Source of the DNA: Zelonia costaricensis
Lineage: Eukaryota; Euglenozoa; Kinetoplastea; Trypanosomatida; Trypanosomatidae
Length of the DNA: 64,000 bases
Assembly (NCBI GenBank): GCA_030849075.1
Contig: JASAOO010003554.1
Coordinates: 1 to 64,000 of the forward strand
Reading direction: 5' to 3'
The first letter of the stretch is position 1; the number at the start of each line of letters is the position of its first letter. Made by a program: the position numbers and the translations under genes. Under the pieces are notes generated by a model. It was not told the origin of the DNA, ran no database searches, and saw only the letters and a list, made by a program, of their open reading frames with translations. This document shows positions 20,201 to 29,751 of this stretch, in pieces.

Positions 20201-23200
20201 TTCCGCTGCGACACTCGATGCCGTACTTCTTCGCGGTGTAGCTGCCGCGCCGCACGACGCAGTGGGCGTGCGAGAGGACGTACACGCCGACGTGGTTGCT
20301 GCTCGCACTGCACTTGGTCAGCTCCAGCGCCCCGCCATCGGAGGTGAAGCCGTTCACGACGTGCTTGGCTGTGCAGTGGTGCGCCTCCAGCAGCGTCTCG
20401 GGCCCGAGGGAGGCAAAGCCGAAGGTGACGCAGCGAACCTCGGTGTCCTGTGCGTGGCACTGACTTCCCGACCACACCTTCACCCCGGTGCTCCGCATCG
20501 CCGGCGCCGTGCGACCGGTCGACGACGGCGCGGAGGGCGGCGTTGCGGTGGTTGGTGTCGCTGCGGTGGTGGCCGGGTTCGCGAGGCCGGCCCGCGGCGA
20601 GGTGCGTGCGCTGCCGCTCCTCTCACCACGCGACGTGCTGCGAGGTCGCGAAAGCGGCTGCTGCGCTTGCTGTGATTCCGTCGGCCGCGGTGCAGCTTGC
20701 GGCTCACCGGCCGCGGCCGACGAGGCCGAGGCGGGCGGTGGCAACAGAAGCTGCTGCGCTTCCGCATCGACCACCTCACCCGGGTGAGGGGCATCACCCC
20801 CGTGTACGCCGCTGGTGCTGCCACTACTCAGCTCGCTCTCCCCCACGCAGACGTTGAGGTGCAGCTCCCGCGTCCACAGCGCGGTCCCGCCGCCCTTGGC
20901 ACTGTTCGCGCTGCTGTTGTTGTTGCTCACGTTGGCGGCGGCGTTGACGTTGCCACTGGGCCGGTGGAAGACGTAGCTGGCCGCATCGACGGGCGACATG
21001 TCCACGAGGCACTTGCTAAGTCGCAGCACACTGCCGCTGTACGCGTTGAAGCCGCTGTCGCGGCCGCGCAGGACGGTGATGCCGGTGCACCGCATCTCGC
21101 TCGCTTGACTCTCCACGCCGTACACATCGCCGCTCAGCACCGCCGGCACGCCACCGCAGACGAGCGGGGGCGGCGTGCGGCCACAGGCGCTGACGCCCAC
21201 GACGTGCGGCGTGCTCTCCGCCTCCACGACGGAGTCGTTCAGCGCGAAGAGTCCCACGTGCGAGGTGTCGGCACCGCAGTGGCGCAGCCGGCACCGCGAG
21301 TGGTCGACAGTGTACCCGTTGATGGCGTTGACGACGACGCACTCGAGCAGCTCCGCCTGCGCCGACTGGATCGCAGCCACGCCAAAGCTGTAGCCGCTCA
21401 TGAAGCAGCGGCGCGCCGTGAGTGTGGCCTGCACCACCTTCACGCCGCAGGAGCGCTGCCGTGGGGAGGCGGAGCGGCGCGGGCCGAGAGCGGCCGCCGT
21501 GCCGTTGTCGTGGGTGTGCAGACTGCTCTGACTCGCCTCCGCATCAACAGAGCCCCGCCGACTCGCGTGCAGCGCCGACGCGGCCGGCGGGGTTGAGGTC
21601 GCCAGCGCCGCCGCGACCGTCGCGGCCGCTGCGTTGGCGGCGTCCTCGGCCTCTGCGGTGGACCACAGCACGCACTCGTCGAGCTCCACGACGCTGTCCT
21701 CGTACGCGTACACGGACGTGTCGTGTGCGTTCACGAGGGTGATGCCGGTGGCCTTCAGCGCCGCATCCCGCACCTCTAGGCTGAAGCGCCCGCCGAAGAA
21801 CCCCAGCGGGGGAAGGGCCGAGTCGGTCGACCCTATCGGAGGCTGCTGATGGTCTTGCTGATGTTCGTGATGAGGCTGTCCTTGCGATGGCGCTGACGGC
21901 AGCGAGGTGAAGGGGGTGGGAGACCCACTCGCCGCATCACTCAGGGTGTCCGACTTGGCGAGCCCTTCCACGTAGAAGCGGCGTGCGAGGTGGGCGGCCC
22001 GTGCCGTGCGGGCGGCCACTGCCGTGGCGGACATCCACAGGCTGGACTCCGCGGCGGTGTACGGATGGGCAGGTGACTGCTGCTGCTGCTGCTGGCGACG
22101 TTGCTGCTGCTGGTGGCCTTGCTCGTCGTGCAGCTCCGCCGCGACAGTGCGCCGCGCTGCCTCGTGCGCCTCGCCAAGGAGACTGCACCGGCGTTGGAAG
22201 CTGCCGCAGTTGTCGTCCGTCAGGATGCACTTGGCCTTGCGAAGCACGAAGGCACCGACGTGGTTCGTGTGCGCCGAGCAGGCGTCCAGCGTCGCGGCGG
22301 AGGCGTCCACCGTGAAGCCGTTCACGACGTCCGCGGCGTGGCAGCGGTAGAAGTGGGCCACGGAGTGGGCGATGACGCAGAAGGCAAAGTAGAGGTGGCG
22401 TGCCTCGCAGTGCCGCGCCGTCAGCGTCCCACCGAGCTCGACGTTGAGCCCTGTGCACCGCGTCGTGTCGTTCACACGGATCGGCCGCGGCGGTGGCGGC
22501 GGTGGTGGCAGCGCTGCAGCACCGCCGTCTCCCTCTCCGACACACTCAGCCCCGGCTGCCGCTGCGGCCGCCTCCTGCTCCGCCGTCAGCACCGCACTCG
22601 TTGCGGCTGTCGTCGTCGTTGGACTCCCGTGGAAGGAGCAGTGCTCGAGGTACGCCCGGCACCCCTGCACGCTCACCGCGCTCGAGATCGCAGCCGTAAC
22701 GCGGCAGTACGCCATGTCCACAATCGCGTCCTGCTCTGCGAAGATCGTGCGCTCCGTGTTGCGGCCCGGGTGGACGGTGCAGCGCACAAGGCGCAGGCGG
22801 CCCTGGTTCGAGACAAGCACGAGCGAGCGCAGGACGGTCATCATCGCCGCGAGAGGCGACGGCGCCGGCGCGGCGGGCACGGCATCGTCGCCGTCATCGT
22901 CGAAGTCGCCGTCTTCGCTGTCGCCCCCCGCCAGCTGCACGTGGTCGACGTCGCCGACGTTCGACTTGACGGCGCACGCGTCCCTGTGTTGACCGTCGCC
23001 GACAGCGTCCACACCTCCGCTCTGCGGCGGCGGCGGCGGCCGAGCCGGCGGCCGACGACGCCGTGGTTGCGGCCGCTGCGACGTCGGCTGTACATCCGGC
23101 ATGAGCCGGTAGACATGCGTGTTGTCCGACAGATCCAAGCGCGACGAGTCGAGCACGAGGATGCACTCCTTGCGTGCAGCGTAGAAGAGCGCCGGGGGAG

Positions 23201-26129
23201 GCGGCGGCGGGGGCGGCGGTACCGCCGCTGCTGCCGGTGGCGATGATGACGATATCGCGGAGTCGCTACGTGACCTGCCCGGCCTCTTCACGGCCGCGGC
23301 GGAGGCAGATGCGCTGCGCGAGGGCGGGGCTCCGTGCGCGCGCTGTCGCCCGTGCAACCTCGTCCGCTGCGGCGGTGGCTGCGGCTGTCGCTGCAGGAGG
23401 CGGTCGTCGGGCATCAGCGCGAGGGCGGAGTGCGACACCTGCAGGCTGCCGAGCTCCTCCGTCGTCAGGGAGCCGATGAAGACGCAGTTGTGGAGAACGA
23501 GGTGGCCAAGGATGCGCAGGTGGCCGTACAGGAACATGTTGCTGCACCGCAGCGTCAACCCGCGCGGTACGTCGCACGCGTGGACGTCGCCCGTTGGCGA
23601 GGGTGCGGTGGAAGTCTGCAGGGAGAAGCGAAGCGGCGATGACGCCGAGCTGACGGCGGCGGCGGCGGCGAAACAGCCGCTGAGGCTGCTGCGTGACGCC
23701 GACACGCGCATGTTGCGCAGTACGCACGCAACCGGCGCCCGGTGCACATCGGCGTCGGCACAGTCGCCGACGAGGTGCACCTCCATCGACCACGCCGCAG
23801 GAGCCGCCGCCCCGCTCTGCTGCGTGGCGCCGTCCACAAGACGCACCACCTCCGTCGCGCTGCCCTGCGCGTCGAGCGCAGCAATCGGCGGGGCCGCGGA
23901 CGGGGGCGTGGGCAGCGCCAGCGGGATCCAGAGCTCCGCCACACGCTGTGAGACCGGCTGCTGCTGTGGCGGCGCGGGGGGTGCATCCGTCGCTGGCGAG
24001 GTGACGGGCTGGAGGTTGGCGGGGGTGTGGACGAGGTGCGACACCGCCGGCGGCCGCGCGCGCAGGACGCGCTCCGCCTGCAGCGCCGGCGCAAAGACAG
24101 GGGCGGAGGGGCCGGGCGCGGCGGTGGGCACATGCGGCGGCTGCGAGTACGGGCCTGCCGCGCCGCTTGTGCCCTCCGCCCTCGCGTCGTCTTGCCCTTG
24201 TGCCGGCTGCTGCTGCTGCACCCCTCGCACGCCGGACTGGAACAGCCGGATCCCTTCCGCGTCCGCCATCAGCGCCGGCGAGTCAAGCAGCATCACCACC
24301 GCGGCCTCGGCCGGCGCTGCGGACGCCCTGTCCGGCGCAGGAGGGGACAAGGATGCGAGGAGGGAAGTCGTGTGCGTCTGCGGACGGGCACCAGGCGTGG
24401 ATCGCGACGCCGCCGTGCCGTACGCCGACACGAGCGCGTCGTATACGGCGGTGTTGAGGTGCGAGACGTCTCGCACAACGTACGGCGCCGCACTGCCGGA
24501 CTGCGCGCGGGGCCCGCGGCCTGCGCCACGACCCAGACCACTGTGACTCGTTTCAGCGAACAGCGGCACGGCGGTTGCCGTGGGGACGCCGTCGATGGAC
24601 GCGGACGGGCTGATAGAGTCGGACGTGAAGACGGCAGGGGTGCCGCCACCACCACCACCACTGCCCTTGCAGCTGCTGTCCTTGTACGCCTCGCGCTGCA
24701 CCCGCTGCTGCGACGACGAGGCAGCTGCGGCGGCGGCGCTAGGCGAGCTGTCAGATACCACAGCGGCGATGTTTGGGTTCCTGGAGAGCGGCGACGCGAG
24801 GGGGTCGCGTGGCGCCGCCGCTCCCGCCGCCGCGGCGTCGGTGGGCTCCACGTAGCGGCGGAAGAGGTGGGGGTGCGCGCGGCGGATGTAGTCCATTCCA
24901 AGCTGGTGCTCCTCCTGCGAGTACGCCCCTGCGAACGACGACGACGCGGCGGAGACGGAGGCGAGCCCGCCGCCCCCAACACCACCACCACGCACACCAC
25001 CCAAGACCCCGGCCGCCCCGGCCGCGGCTGCGGCTTCCCGACGGCTCTCCACCCGCTCCGCCTCGTCCACGGACACCCGCCCATCGCCTGCGAAGGGGTT
25101 GAGGGTCTCGTGCAGGGCGATCAGCAGCAGCACCAAGTTCTCCGGGCTCAGCTCCCAGTGCTGGGACATGAGCTCGAGGGAGCACAGGGCGCCGTGGTGG
25201 ATGAAGGAAGCGATCAGCCGCGGGGCAACCACAAACACGAGCGGCATGCGAGCGTTGCCACCTCGGTGCAACGAGACTGCGGCTGATGTCGGCGAGGGAG
25301 GTTGCGGCTGTGATGGAGGTGCGGCTGGCGCAGCGGCGGCTGTTGCGCTGGTGGTGTTCATGGAGCTGGAAGCAGTGGCCTCGCGAGGGGGCGTCTGCGC
25401 GCGGCGTGGTGGACCTGACGCCCCCAAGACTTCACTTCCTGCCCTGTCGTGTGCCTCATCGCCGTCGCCGGTGGGCACGAGTCGGCCTTCCGCCGTGAAG
25501 GGCAGCAGCCTCGCCTCGCCCAGGGCAACGAGGCGCGAGGGATACTCGTGGTACGGCTGCGGGGTCGTCGCGGTCGGCACATCCGCGTCCCGCGCACCGT
25601 CACCAGCTCCGCCACCGCCTCCACGACGAGATGACGAAGACGGTCCCGGCACGGTGGGAAGGACATCGGTGGCGTTGCTGACGTTGTCTGGGCAGGCGAG
25701 GTCGCACGCCGACGGCCTGGCGGGCAGTAAGGGAGCGCGCGTGGTGGTCGTGTCGTGCCGGCGGGCTTGCGGTGCCGTGGGCTGAGGCGCCACCACTGCT
25801 GCGCTGCGGTCGTTGCGGTGCGTGGCACTGGCAGCGAGCTGCGCTGCAGCAGCGCTCGGCCCCGGACGCCGTGAGAGCAGCGATGGCGGTGGCGCATCGT
25901 CGCCGCCGTGGGCATCGCCGTCTTCGTTCTCGCTAAAGACGAGCTCGAGGGAGACGAAGAAGTCGGCCCTGTTCTCGTCCTGGTACAGCAGCTGCACAAA
26001 CCACCGCGTGAGGTCGTCGTCGTCGATCAGGTCGATCTGCGACACGCCTGGCGGCACGTTGCGACCGCTGTTGCGCTTGAAGTGGAGGAAGGAGCGCTGC
26101 AGCAGTTGGATGTACGCCTTGCTGGGCAT
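17289..26129 (-). CDS. Giant protein: UBE2Q-like E2 (UBC) domain fused to right-handed beta-helix repeats
   Basis: 2946 residues from the ATG at 26129. Residues 1-70 (KAYIQLLQRSF, LTRWFVQLLY, ADFFVSLELVF) resemble the first helix and sheet of a UBC fold. After about 225 low-complexity residues the fold appears to resume at about 295: PLVFVVAP, then HHGALCSLELMSQHWELSP with Cys316 where E2 enzymes place the catalytic cysteine, a helix LVLLLIALHETL, and a late YSQEEHQLGMDYI helix (about 401-427). The GALC-x-x-EL arrangement without HPN is that of the UBE2Q family. From about 850 to the C-terminus the chain is built of short Val/Cys/Gly beta strands typical of right-handed parallel beta-helices (pectate-lyase-like/CASH), with three related modules near 1225-1290, 1558-1620 and 1877-1940, each holding NGFT/NGYT then HVG. 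Ser/Pro/Gln/Ala-rich loops interrupt it. The beta-helix call is firm; the E2 call is inferred from remembered family patterns and needs a profile search. Confidence 0.72.
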   Translation of the reverse strand: MPSKAYIQLLQRSFLHFKRNSGRNVPPGVSQIDLIDDDDLTRWFVQLLYQDENRADFFVSLELVFSENEDGDAHGGDDAPPPSLLSRRPGPSAAAAQLAASATHRNDRSAAVVAPQPTAPQARRHDTTTTRAPLLPARPSACDLACPDNVSNATDVLPTVPGPSSSSRRGGGGGAGDGARDADVPTATTPQPYHEYPSRLVALGEARLLPFTAEGRLVPTGDGDEAHDRAGSEVLGASGPPRRAQTPPREATASSSMNTTSATAAAAPAAPPSQPQPPSPTSAAVSLHRGGNARMPLVFVVAPRLIASFIHHGALCSLELMSQHWELSPENLVLLLIALHETLNPFAGDGRVSVDEAERVESRREAAAAAGAAGVLGGVRGGGVGGGGLASVSAASSSFAGAYSQEEHQLGMDYIRRAHPHLFRRYVEPTDAAAAGAAAPRDPLASPLSRNPNIAAVVSDSSPSAAAAAASSSQQRVQREAYKDSSCKGSGGGGGGTPAVFTSDSISPSASIDGVPTATAVPLFAETSHSGLGRGAGRGPRAQSGSAAPYVVRDVSHLNTAVYDALVSAYGTAASRSTPGARPQTHTTSLLASLSPPAPDRASAAPAEAAVVMLLDSPALMADAEGIRLFQSGVRGVQQQQPAQGQDDARAEGTSGAAGPYSQPPHVPTAAPGPSAPVFAPALQAERVLRARPPAVSHLVHTPANLQPVTSPATDAPPAPPQQQPVSQRVAELWIPLALPTPPSAAPPIAALDAQGSATEVVRLVDGATQQSGAAAPAAWSMEVHLVGDCADADVHRAPVACVLRNMRVSASRSSLSGCFAAAAAVSSASSPLRFSLQTSTAPSPTGDVHACDVPRGLTLRCSNMFLYGHLRILGHLVLHNCVFIGSLTTEELGSLQVSHSALALMPDDRLLQRQPQPPPQRTRLHGRQRAHGAPPSRSASASAAAVKRPGRSRSDSAISSSSPPAAAAVPPPPPPPPPALFYAARKECILVLDSSRLDLSDNTHVYRLMPDVQPTSQRPQPRRRRPPARPPPPPQSGGVDAVGDGQHRDACAVKSNVGDVDHVQLAGGDSEDGDFDDDGDDAVPAAPAPSPLAAMMTVLRSLVLVSNQGRLRLVRCTVHPGRNTERTIFAEQDAIVDMAYCRVTAAISSAVSVQGCRAYLEHCSFHGSPTTTTAATSAVLTAEQEAAAAAAGAECVGEGDGGAAALPPPPPPPRPIRVNDTTRCTGLNVELGGTLTARHCEARHLYFAFCVIAHSVAHFYRCHAADVVNGFTVDASAATLDACSAHTNHVGAFVLRKAKCILTDDNCGSFQRRCSLLGEAHEAARRTVAAELHDEQGHQQQQRRQQQQQQSPAHPYTAAESSLWMSATAVAARTARAAHLARRFYVEGLAKSDTLSDAASGSPTPFTSLPSAPSQGQPHHEHQQDHQQPPIGSTDSALPPLGFFGGRFSLEVRDAALKATGITLVNAHDTSVYAYEDSVVELDECVLWSTAEAEDAANAAAATVAAALATSTPPAASALHASRRGSVDAEASQSSLHTHDNGTAAALGPRRSASPRQRSCGVKVVQATLTARRCFMSGYSFGVAAIQSAQAELLECVVVNAINGYTVDHSRCRLRHCGADTSHVGLFALNDSVVEAESTPHVVGVSACGRTPPPLVCGGVPAVLSGDVYGVESQASEMRCTGITVLRGRDSGFNAYSGSVLRLSKCLVDMSPVDAASYVFHRPSGNVNAAANVSNNNSSANSAKGGGTALWTRELHLNVCVGESELSSGSTSGVHGGDAPHPGEVVDAEAQQLLLPPPASASSAAAGEPQAAPRPTESQQAQQPLSRPRSTSRGERSGSARTSPRAGLANPATTAATPTTATPPSAPSSTGRTAPAMRSTGVKVWSGSQCHAQDTEVRCVTFGFASLGPETLLEAHHCTAKHVVNGFTSDGGALELTKCSASSNHVGVYVLSHAHCVVRRGSYTAKKYGIECRSGILSLQGHVKIYGFSRIGLYLYDGAHCEADPDCVLDIHALKHASPWAAASQAALSGGGALDGDDAAAAAAAQGSLFPAVLSSTSPAALPTAAGVCGPEDAANVSDLLPACIALDEATAHLPQAILGGGARCGITCGDGATGYVGKCIVYDCTLVGVNVFCGAHLTLANALLQCARQYAVVVHAGGVCRIVRASDGEDDADDTDGEDGAGNGAADIDGLAASGFAVGGLVSGRLNGATRAAALLLRRAWAGASHAAGAPWRAVAGHLQLWGARAGAGVSPAVQGGAERGSASSISGSTGRPRPAAGARGLAPPSTSALRRRHSPSCGATSTRRLSSAPSPSSVTRAASPVGLGGGMEAAAALLIAGSGMRGAAQRQQEEIGGARTLPLTCAARWRLRWLRWRLHRHTRLPFRLNTLMPPTATNTTAGVSDAAAVTGTAASGGAPQRVAGSPAAAPAPPSSVTSAFPCVCPAITGGCVVRGTCTMERVVLRPTNVMPRLLAAQCRRRGEAADGHSRGSAAESSVEEAEEEEGGHRSEKAEAAECGVDGSAVADGAGAGDHSSGTTAAATRARVSPTALVLHRLVRQPPGVHVCQQGVLNLTDCVIDASLCTAAVAAARAAFSVPPDRHSAAPPPVTALVACEGPYAKLHCDHVRVVRGEAVSDTDSDEGDGSANAGNTAGEGRGPVAWDEASGQGLALDAAPPQLPGVGSQRSPGSSGARAAAPSEARSSTSSVHSSGSLSAASASRATLAERHGSCGRPRGRTATHLAGAEAVATVPLLLVSLVDGAQCTLHMVGTSLHDWPYAGFTDAVAGDNAEAADTQAAACTRPAQRQPRVLSARQYTAARNTGVMLRTAGDAVAESTLSSLSAVLAAHRAVVRLTHCTVAGLLPVQLGSGSSVSLTLCRVVGGLRAGAAAPAISVDGDGDLTLLRTSVWTLSAGEAVWRAAGGAATVHAIESEEASLGAVVDDGDAR

Positions 26130-26699
26130 CGTTCGTGCGTGTGTTTGAGGGGAGAGGGGGAGGGGGAGGCCCGTATGTGGACGCGCTGCCGATGGGGGTC
26201 TTTACGAGGAGTGGGGGGAAGACGGGAAAATATGGAGCGCGTCGTGGGTGTTCGTGCGTCTGCGACGTGGTCGGGGTTGCTGGCTGCACGCAGCACTGTG
26301 AATAGAAAGAAGAGGGAGAAAGAGTAAAGAATGACGAGGCACCGTCAGACAACACGTTGCAGCGGCTGCGGGAAGTCGCGCTTGTCTTGCGATCCAATCG
26401 AAGGGACTCGCACGTCACACACACACACACACACGAGGCACACACAAGGCACACACAGAGAGCGCGAGGGCAAGGCGGGTGCGGGGGAGGGGGAAGGGGG
26501 ATGGAGAAGAGAACGGACACGGGCATAGTCACATGCACTGGAGCTGCGCTGCGGAGAAAGACAAGCGGTGCAACACAAACACACAAAGACACAAACACAC
26601 GCACACACAGAGCGGTTGAGGGGGAAGAAGGAGAATCGCAGCACTATAACAAGGAGGGGAGGGGGAGTGAGGGAGGAGCGGCGGTGGTGACGGTGACTC

Positions 26700-26731
<32 letters not shown>

Positions 26732-29700
26732 GGTTTAGAGATTGGCAGAAACGAGTGAGAGAGAGAGGGGACACACAACCTGGAGTGCGGAGAAGGCGCT
26801 GGAAGTGCGCGTCAACTCGGAAAGAGGAAAGGAGAAACCAAGGACGGACACAGGTGACGTCAGCAGCAGCAGCAGGGAGGGAGGGGGGAACGAGGAAAGA
26901 AAGGAATGGGTGTATTCACATCAGGTAGATCACGGTGATGGTGTGTGCGTTGCGTGCGTGTGTCTCTGTGCGATTGTATGTGTATGTGTGTGTGTGTGTG
27001 TGTGTGCGCTTGTCTGAAGGCGGCAAGCCACACCGAGAGACGCGCCCTCGGGCACCTCACAATCACCAATTTCCACTTACAAGGGGGCACAGGGAGGGAG
27101 CGAATGATGGAGGAAAGGGGGCGGGAGGGCGGGCAGGAGAAGAAGAAACAAGTTCAGCGGGTGACGCAGCCAGCGCACGACACGGGGCGGGGGGGTGCGA
27201 GAGAAGCGAGTTTGTGCGAAGTGGGTGAGCGCAGGGAGCCAGCAAGGTAGCCCGCTTTGGGTGTCACAAGACGGTGCGTACGAGAAGCCGCAAGCAGCGC
27301 TCGATCCACTGAAGCTACACACACACACACACAAACACACCCAAACACACGCAAGAACGCGTCGCAGCAATGCTGCAGAGTCCACCTCTCTATTCTCTTC
27401 CCTCGTGCCGAACCGGGCACTGCACGCACGGGCCCCGCCACGTATCTCAGACGGTGGTAATGCTGGTGGTGGTACGCTCGTTGTGTGTGCTGAGTGCTGC
27501 GATTGGTGTTGCTGCGGCCGATGCAGTGGGGGGGGGGGCGAGAGGAAAGGCGAGGTGAGTGCACGTGATCGACGCCGGCACGTCGTGGTGCGACGCGAAA
27601 AAGCGAAGCAGTGCGGGAACGTTAGGAGGGGGCGGTGATCGACGGCGTGGAGAGGGCCGCCGCCAGCCGATCGGTTGCCACTGCGTCAGGGTGCACGAGA
27701 GGCGTAGAACACGTGCGGGGGGGGGGGGGTCGGCGACCGGAATGGCGCGGCAGTGCAGCGTTGTCCTTCCCCCGTTCGATGTACTCGCGAATACGATGAC
27801 GCGCGGCAGCTCCCCTGCTCGCGGAAAGGAGGAAGAGGGGANTGCGACGCGAATTAGCGAAGCAGTGCGGGAACGTTAGGAGGGGCGGTGATCGACGGCG
27901 TGGGGAGGGCCGCCGCCAGCCGATCGGTTGCCACTGCGTCAGGGTGCACGAGAGGCGTAGAACACGTGCGGGGGGGGGGGGGTCGGCGACCGGAATGGCG
28001 CGGCAGTGCAGCGTTGTCCTTCCCCCGTTCGATGTACTCGCGAATACGATGACGCGCGGCAGCTCCCCTGCTCGCGGAAAGGAGGAAGAGGGGAGGGGGG
28101 AGAGGACGCGTGGGGTCGGTTTCAGATGGCTGCAGTGGAGTGGGGGCCCTGTTGGTGTAGAGGTGAAGGGAGGCGAAGTGCCGGGAGGAGGGGCTGTGCG
28201 TATGTGCTTCTGAGTGAGCGTGCGCTTCTGCTATGCCAGGACCTTGAAGTGGCGCGAAATGAGAACGAGGAAAGACGCGTAGTGGTCCACGTCGATGCGT
28301 ATGTGTGTGTGTGTGTGTGTGTGTGTGGTGTGCGGTGTGAAGCACGCACCGAGACAGCAGCGTCGATGTCACGAGGGAGCAAAGGAAAACAGCAGAGAGA
28401 GAGAGGTCGTGGGGATGAAGCGGAGGAGGTGCTCTCCGAACCCCGACGCGGAGGGTCGACGGAGGTGCACGAAGCCCACCCGCCGTCGACCTCGACCACG
28501 AGCACACGTGCGCCTGACGTGTGCACCCCGAATCAACGTGGCGATACGCGCAGCATGGGTGAAGACCCTGCCACACTCTTGCTGCCCTCCGTGTAGGCCA
28601 TCCCCGAGCCCACCTCCAGCCCCACGGTCACGGAAGCCGCGGAGCGATCGCGGCGGAGGGGGGCGGGGGAGAGCGAAATACCGACGAGGCGTGTTCACGT
28701 CACTGCGCGTGGGCGGCTGGAGTCCCGTTCAAGTTTATGCTTCGCCCCCCATGAACACTTAAACCCGCCTCCCGAACTTGCCCCCATCGTGTTACGCCAG
28801 GTGAGTGCACGATAGTAGGAGAGAGAGAAAGAGGGAGGGACCGAGGAAAGACAGCGTCTTGAGATGAGGTGGAGGGGGTGGGGGGCACGCGCTGGGAAGG
28901 CAGATGGCGTCGACGTCGCTGCACTCACCCGCACGCCTGACACATCCACAGACACACACACACATCAACATGGACACTCACAAGCGCGATTGCACCCACG
29001 GCGGCGTTGGGAGTGTTGGGAAGAAGGAAGGAGGGCTGAGAAAGGTAAAGCAGGTCGGCCATGGAAGGAGTGGCTCGGTGCACACGTGTGTGTACGTGTG
29101 TGTGTGTGTGTGAGCGTGTGTGTGTGTGTGTGTGTGTGTCTGCGTCTGGCTGAGTGATCGCGTACGAGGGAGGGAGGGAAGAGGCGAAGAGGGCAGGAAG
29201 AAGACCTTGACAGGAATCACGAGACGAAAGAGAAAAAGAAGTCGAGACGAGGACAGAGGGGACAGGAAAGAAGAACGCAGCGATCAGCGGTGTGTACAAC
29301 AGCGTGGCCGTGCTGATGGAGCCGGAGTGGGGGGTGGAGGAGGAGGAGGAGGAGAAGGCGACGGCAGCAACTCGTCCTTCATCGAAACGCAGAAACACCG
29401 ATTAGAGCTGAAATAGAGAAAAACAGGGGTGCGGCGGGGCGCGCGTGCGTGCGTGCGTGTGTGCGTGCATGCAGACGCCCGCGAGCTGCGAGCCGGTGCC
29501 CGAAGAGGTCACGTGATTGGGAAGAAGGAGTAGCCAAGGCAAAGCAGTGGGTATGTGGTGGGCTGCGTGCTTGGACACATACAGTGCTGATGCGGAATGT
29601 GCGGCACTGCACGCGCGCACACACACACAGACACACAGACGGCCACTGAGAATGCTCCACGGCATCGTATATCGGTTCGATAAGATGTGCTGTTGTGTGT

Positions 29701-29751
29701 GTGTGTGTGTGTTGTTGCCCTGTGCCCCTCTCCCCACTTCACGGCAGCCCC
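26130..29751. other. 3.6 kb intergenic region with tandem duplication and many GT/CA runs
   Basis: No supported gene on either strand. It contains runs at 26700-26728 (CA), 26985-27006 (GT), about 27319-27332 (CA), 28302-28326 (GT), 29090-29139 (interrupted GT) and 29695-29711 (GT). A 254-bp tandem duplication is described separately. Purine-rich plus-strand tracts at 26147-26169 and 26205-26230 are possible pyrimidine tracts for splicing of the E2/beta-helix mRNA. The frames found here are repeat translations (Thr-His, Val-Cys) without domains. Confidence 0.55.
27589..28094. repeat. Two-copy tandem duplication of about 254 bp, junction marked by an undetermined base
   Basis: The segment from TGCGACGCGAA at 27589 to about 27841 is repeated from 27843 to about 28094 with only a few differences (AAAAG versus ATTAG, one G indel, GGAGAGG versus GGGGAGG). 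Both copies contain the same poly-G tract (about 27718-27730 and 27970-27982). An N at 27842 sits exactly at the junction, which suggests a gap-closing or assembly effect at least as much as a true duplication. Confidence 0.85.

Noticed and set aside
26130..29751. Possible SIDER-type degenerate retroposons in the long intergenic regions
   Set aside because: Expected in this group, but I could not recognise the signature sequence by eye; a search with SIDER1/SIDER2 profiles would decide.
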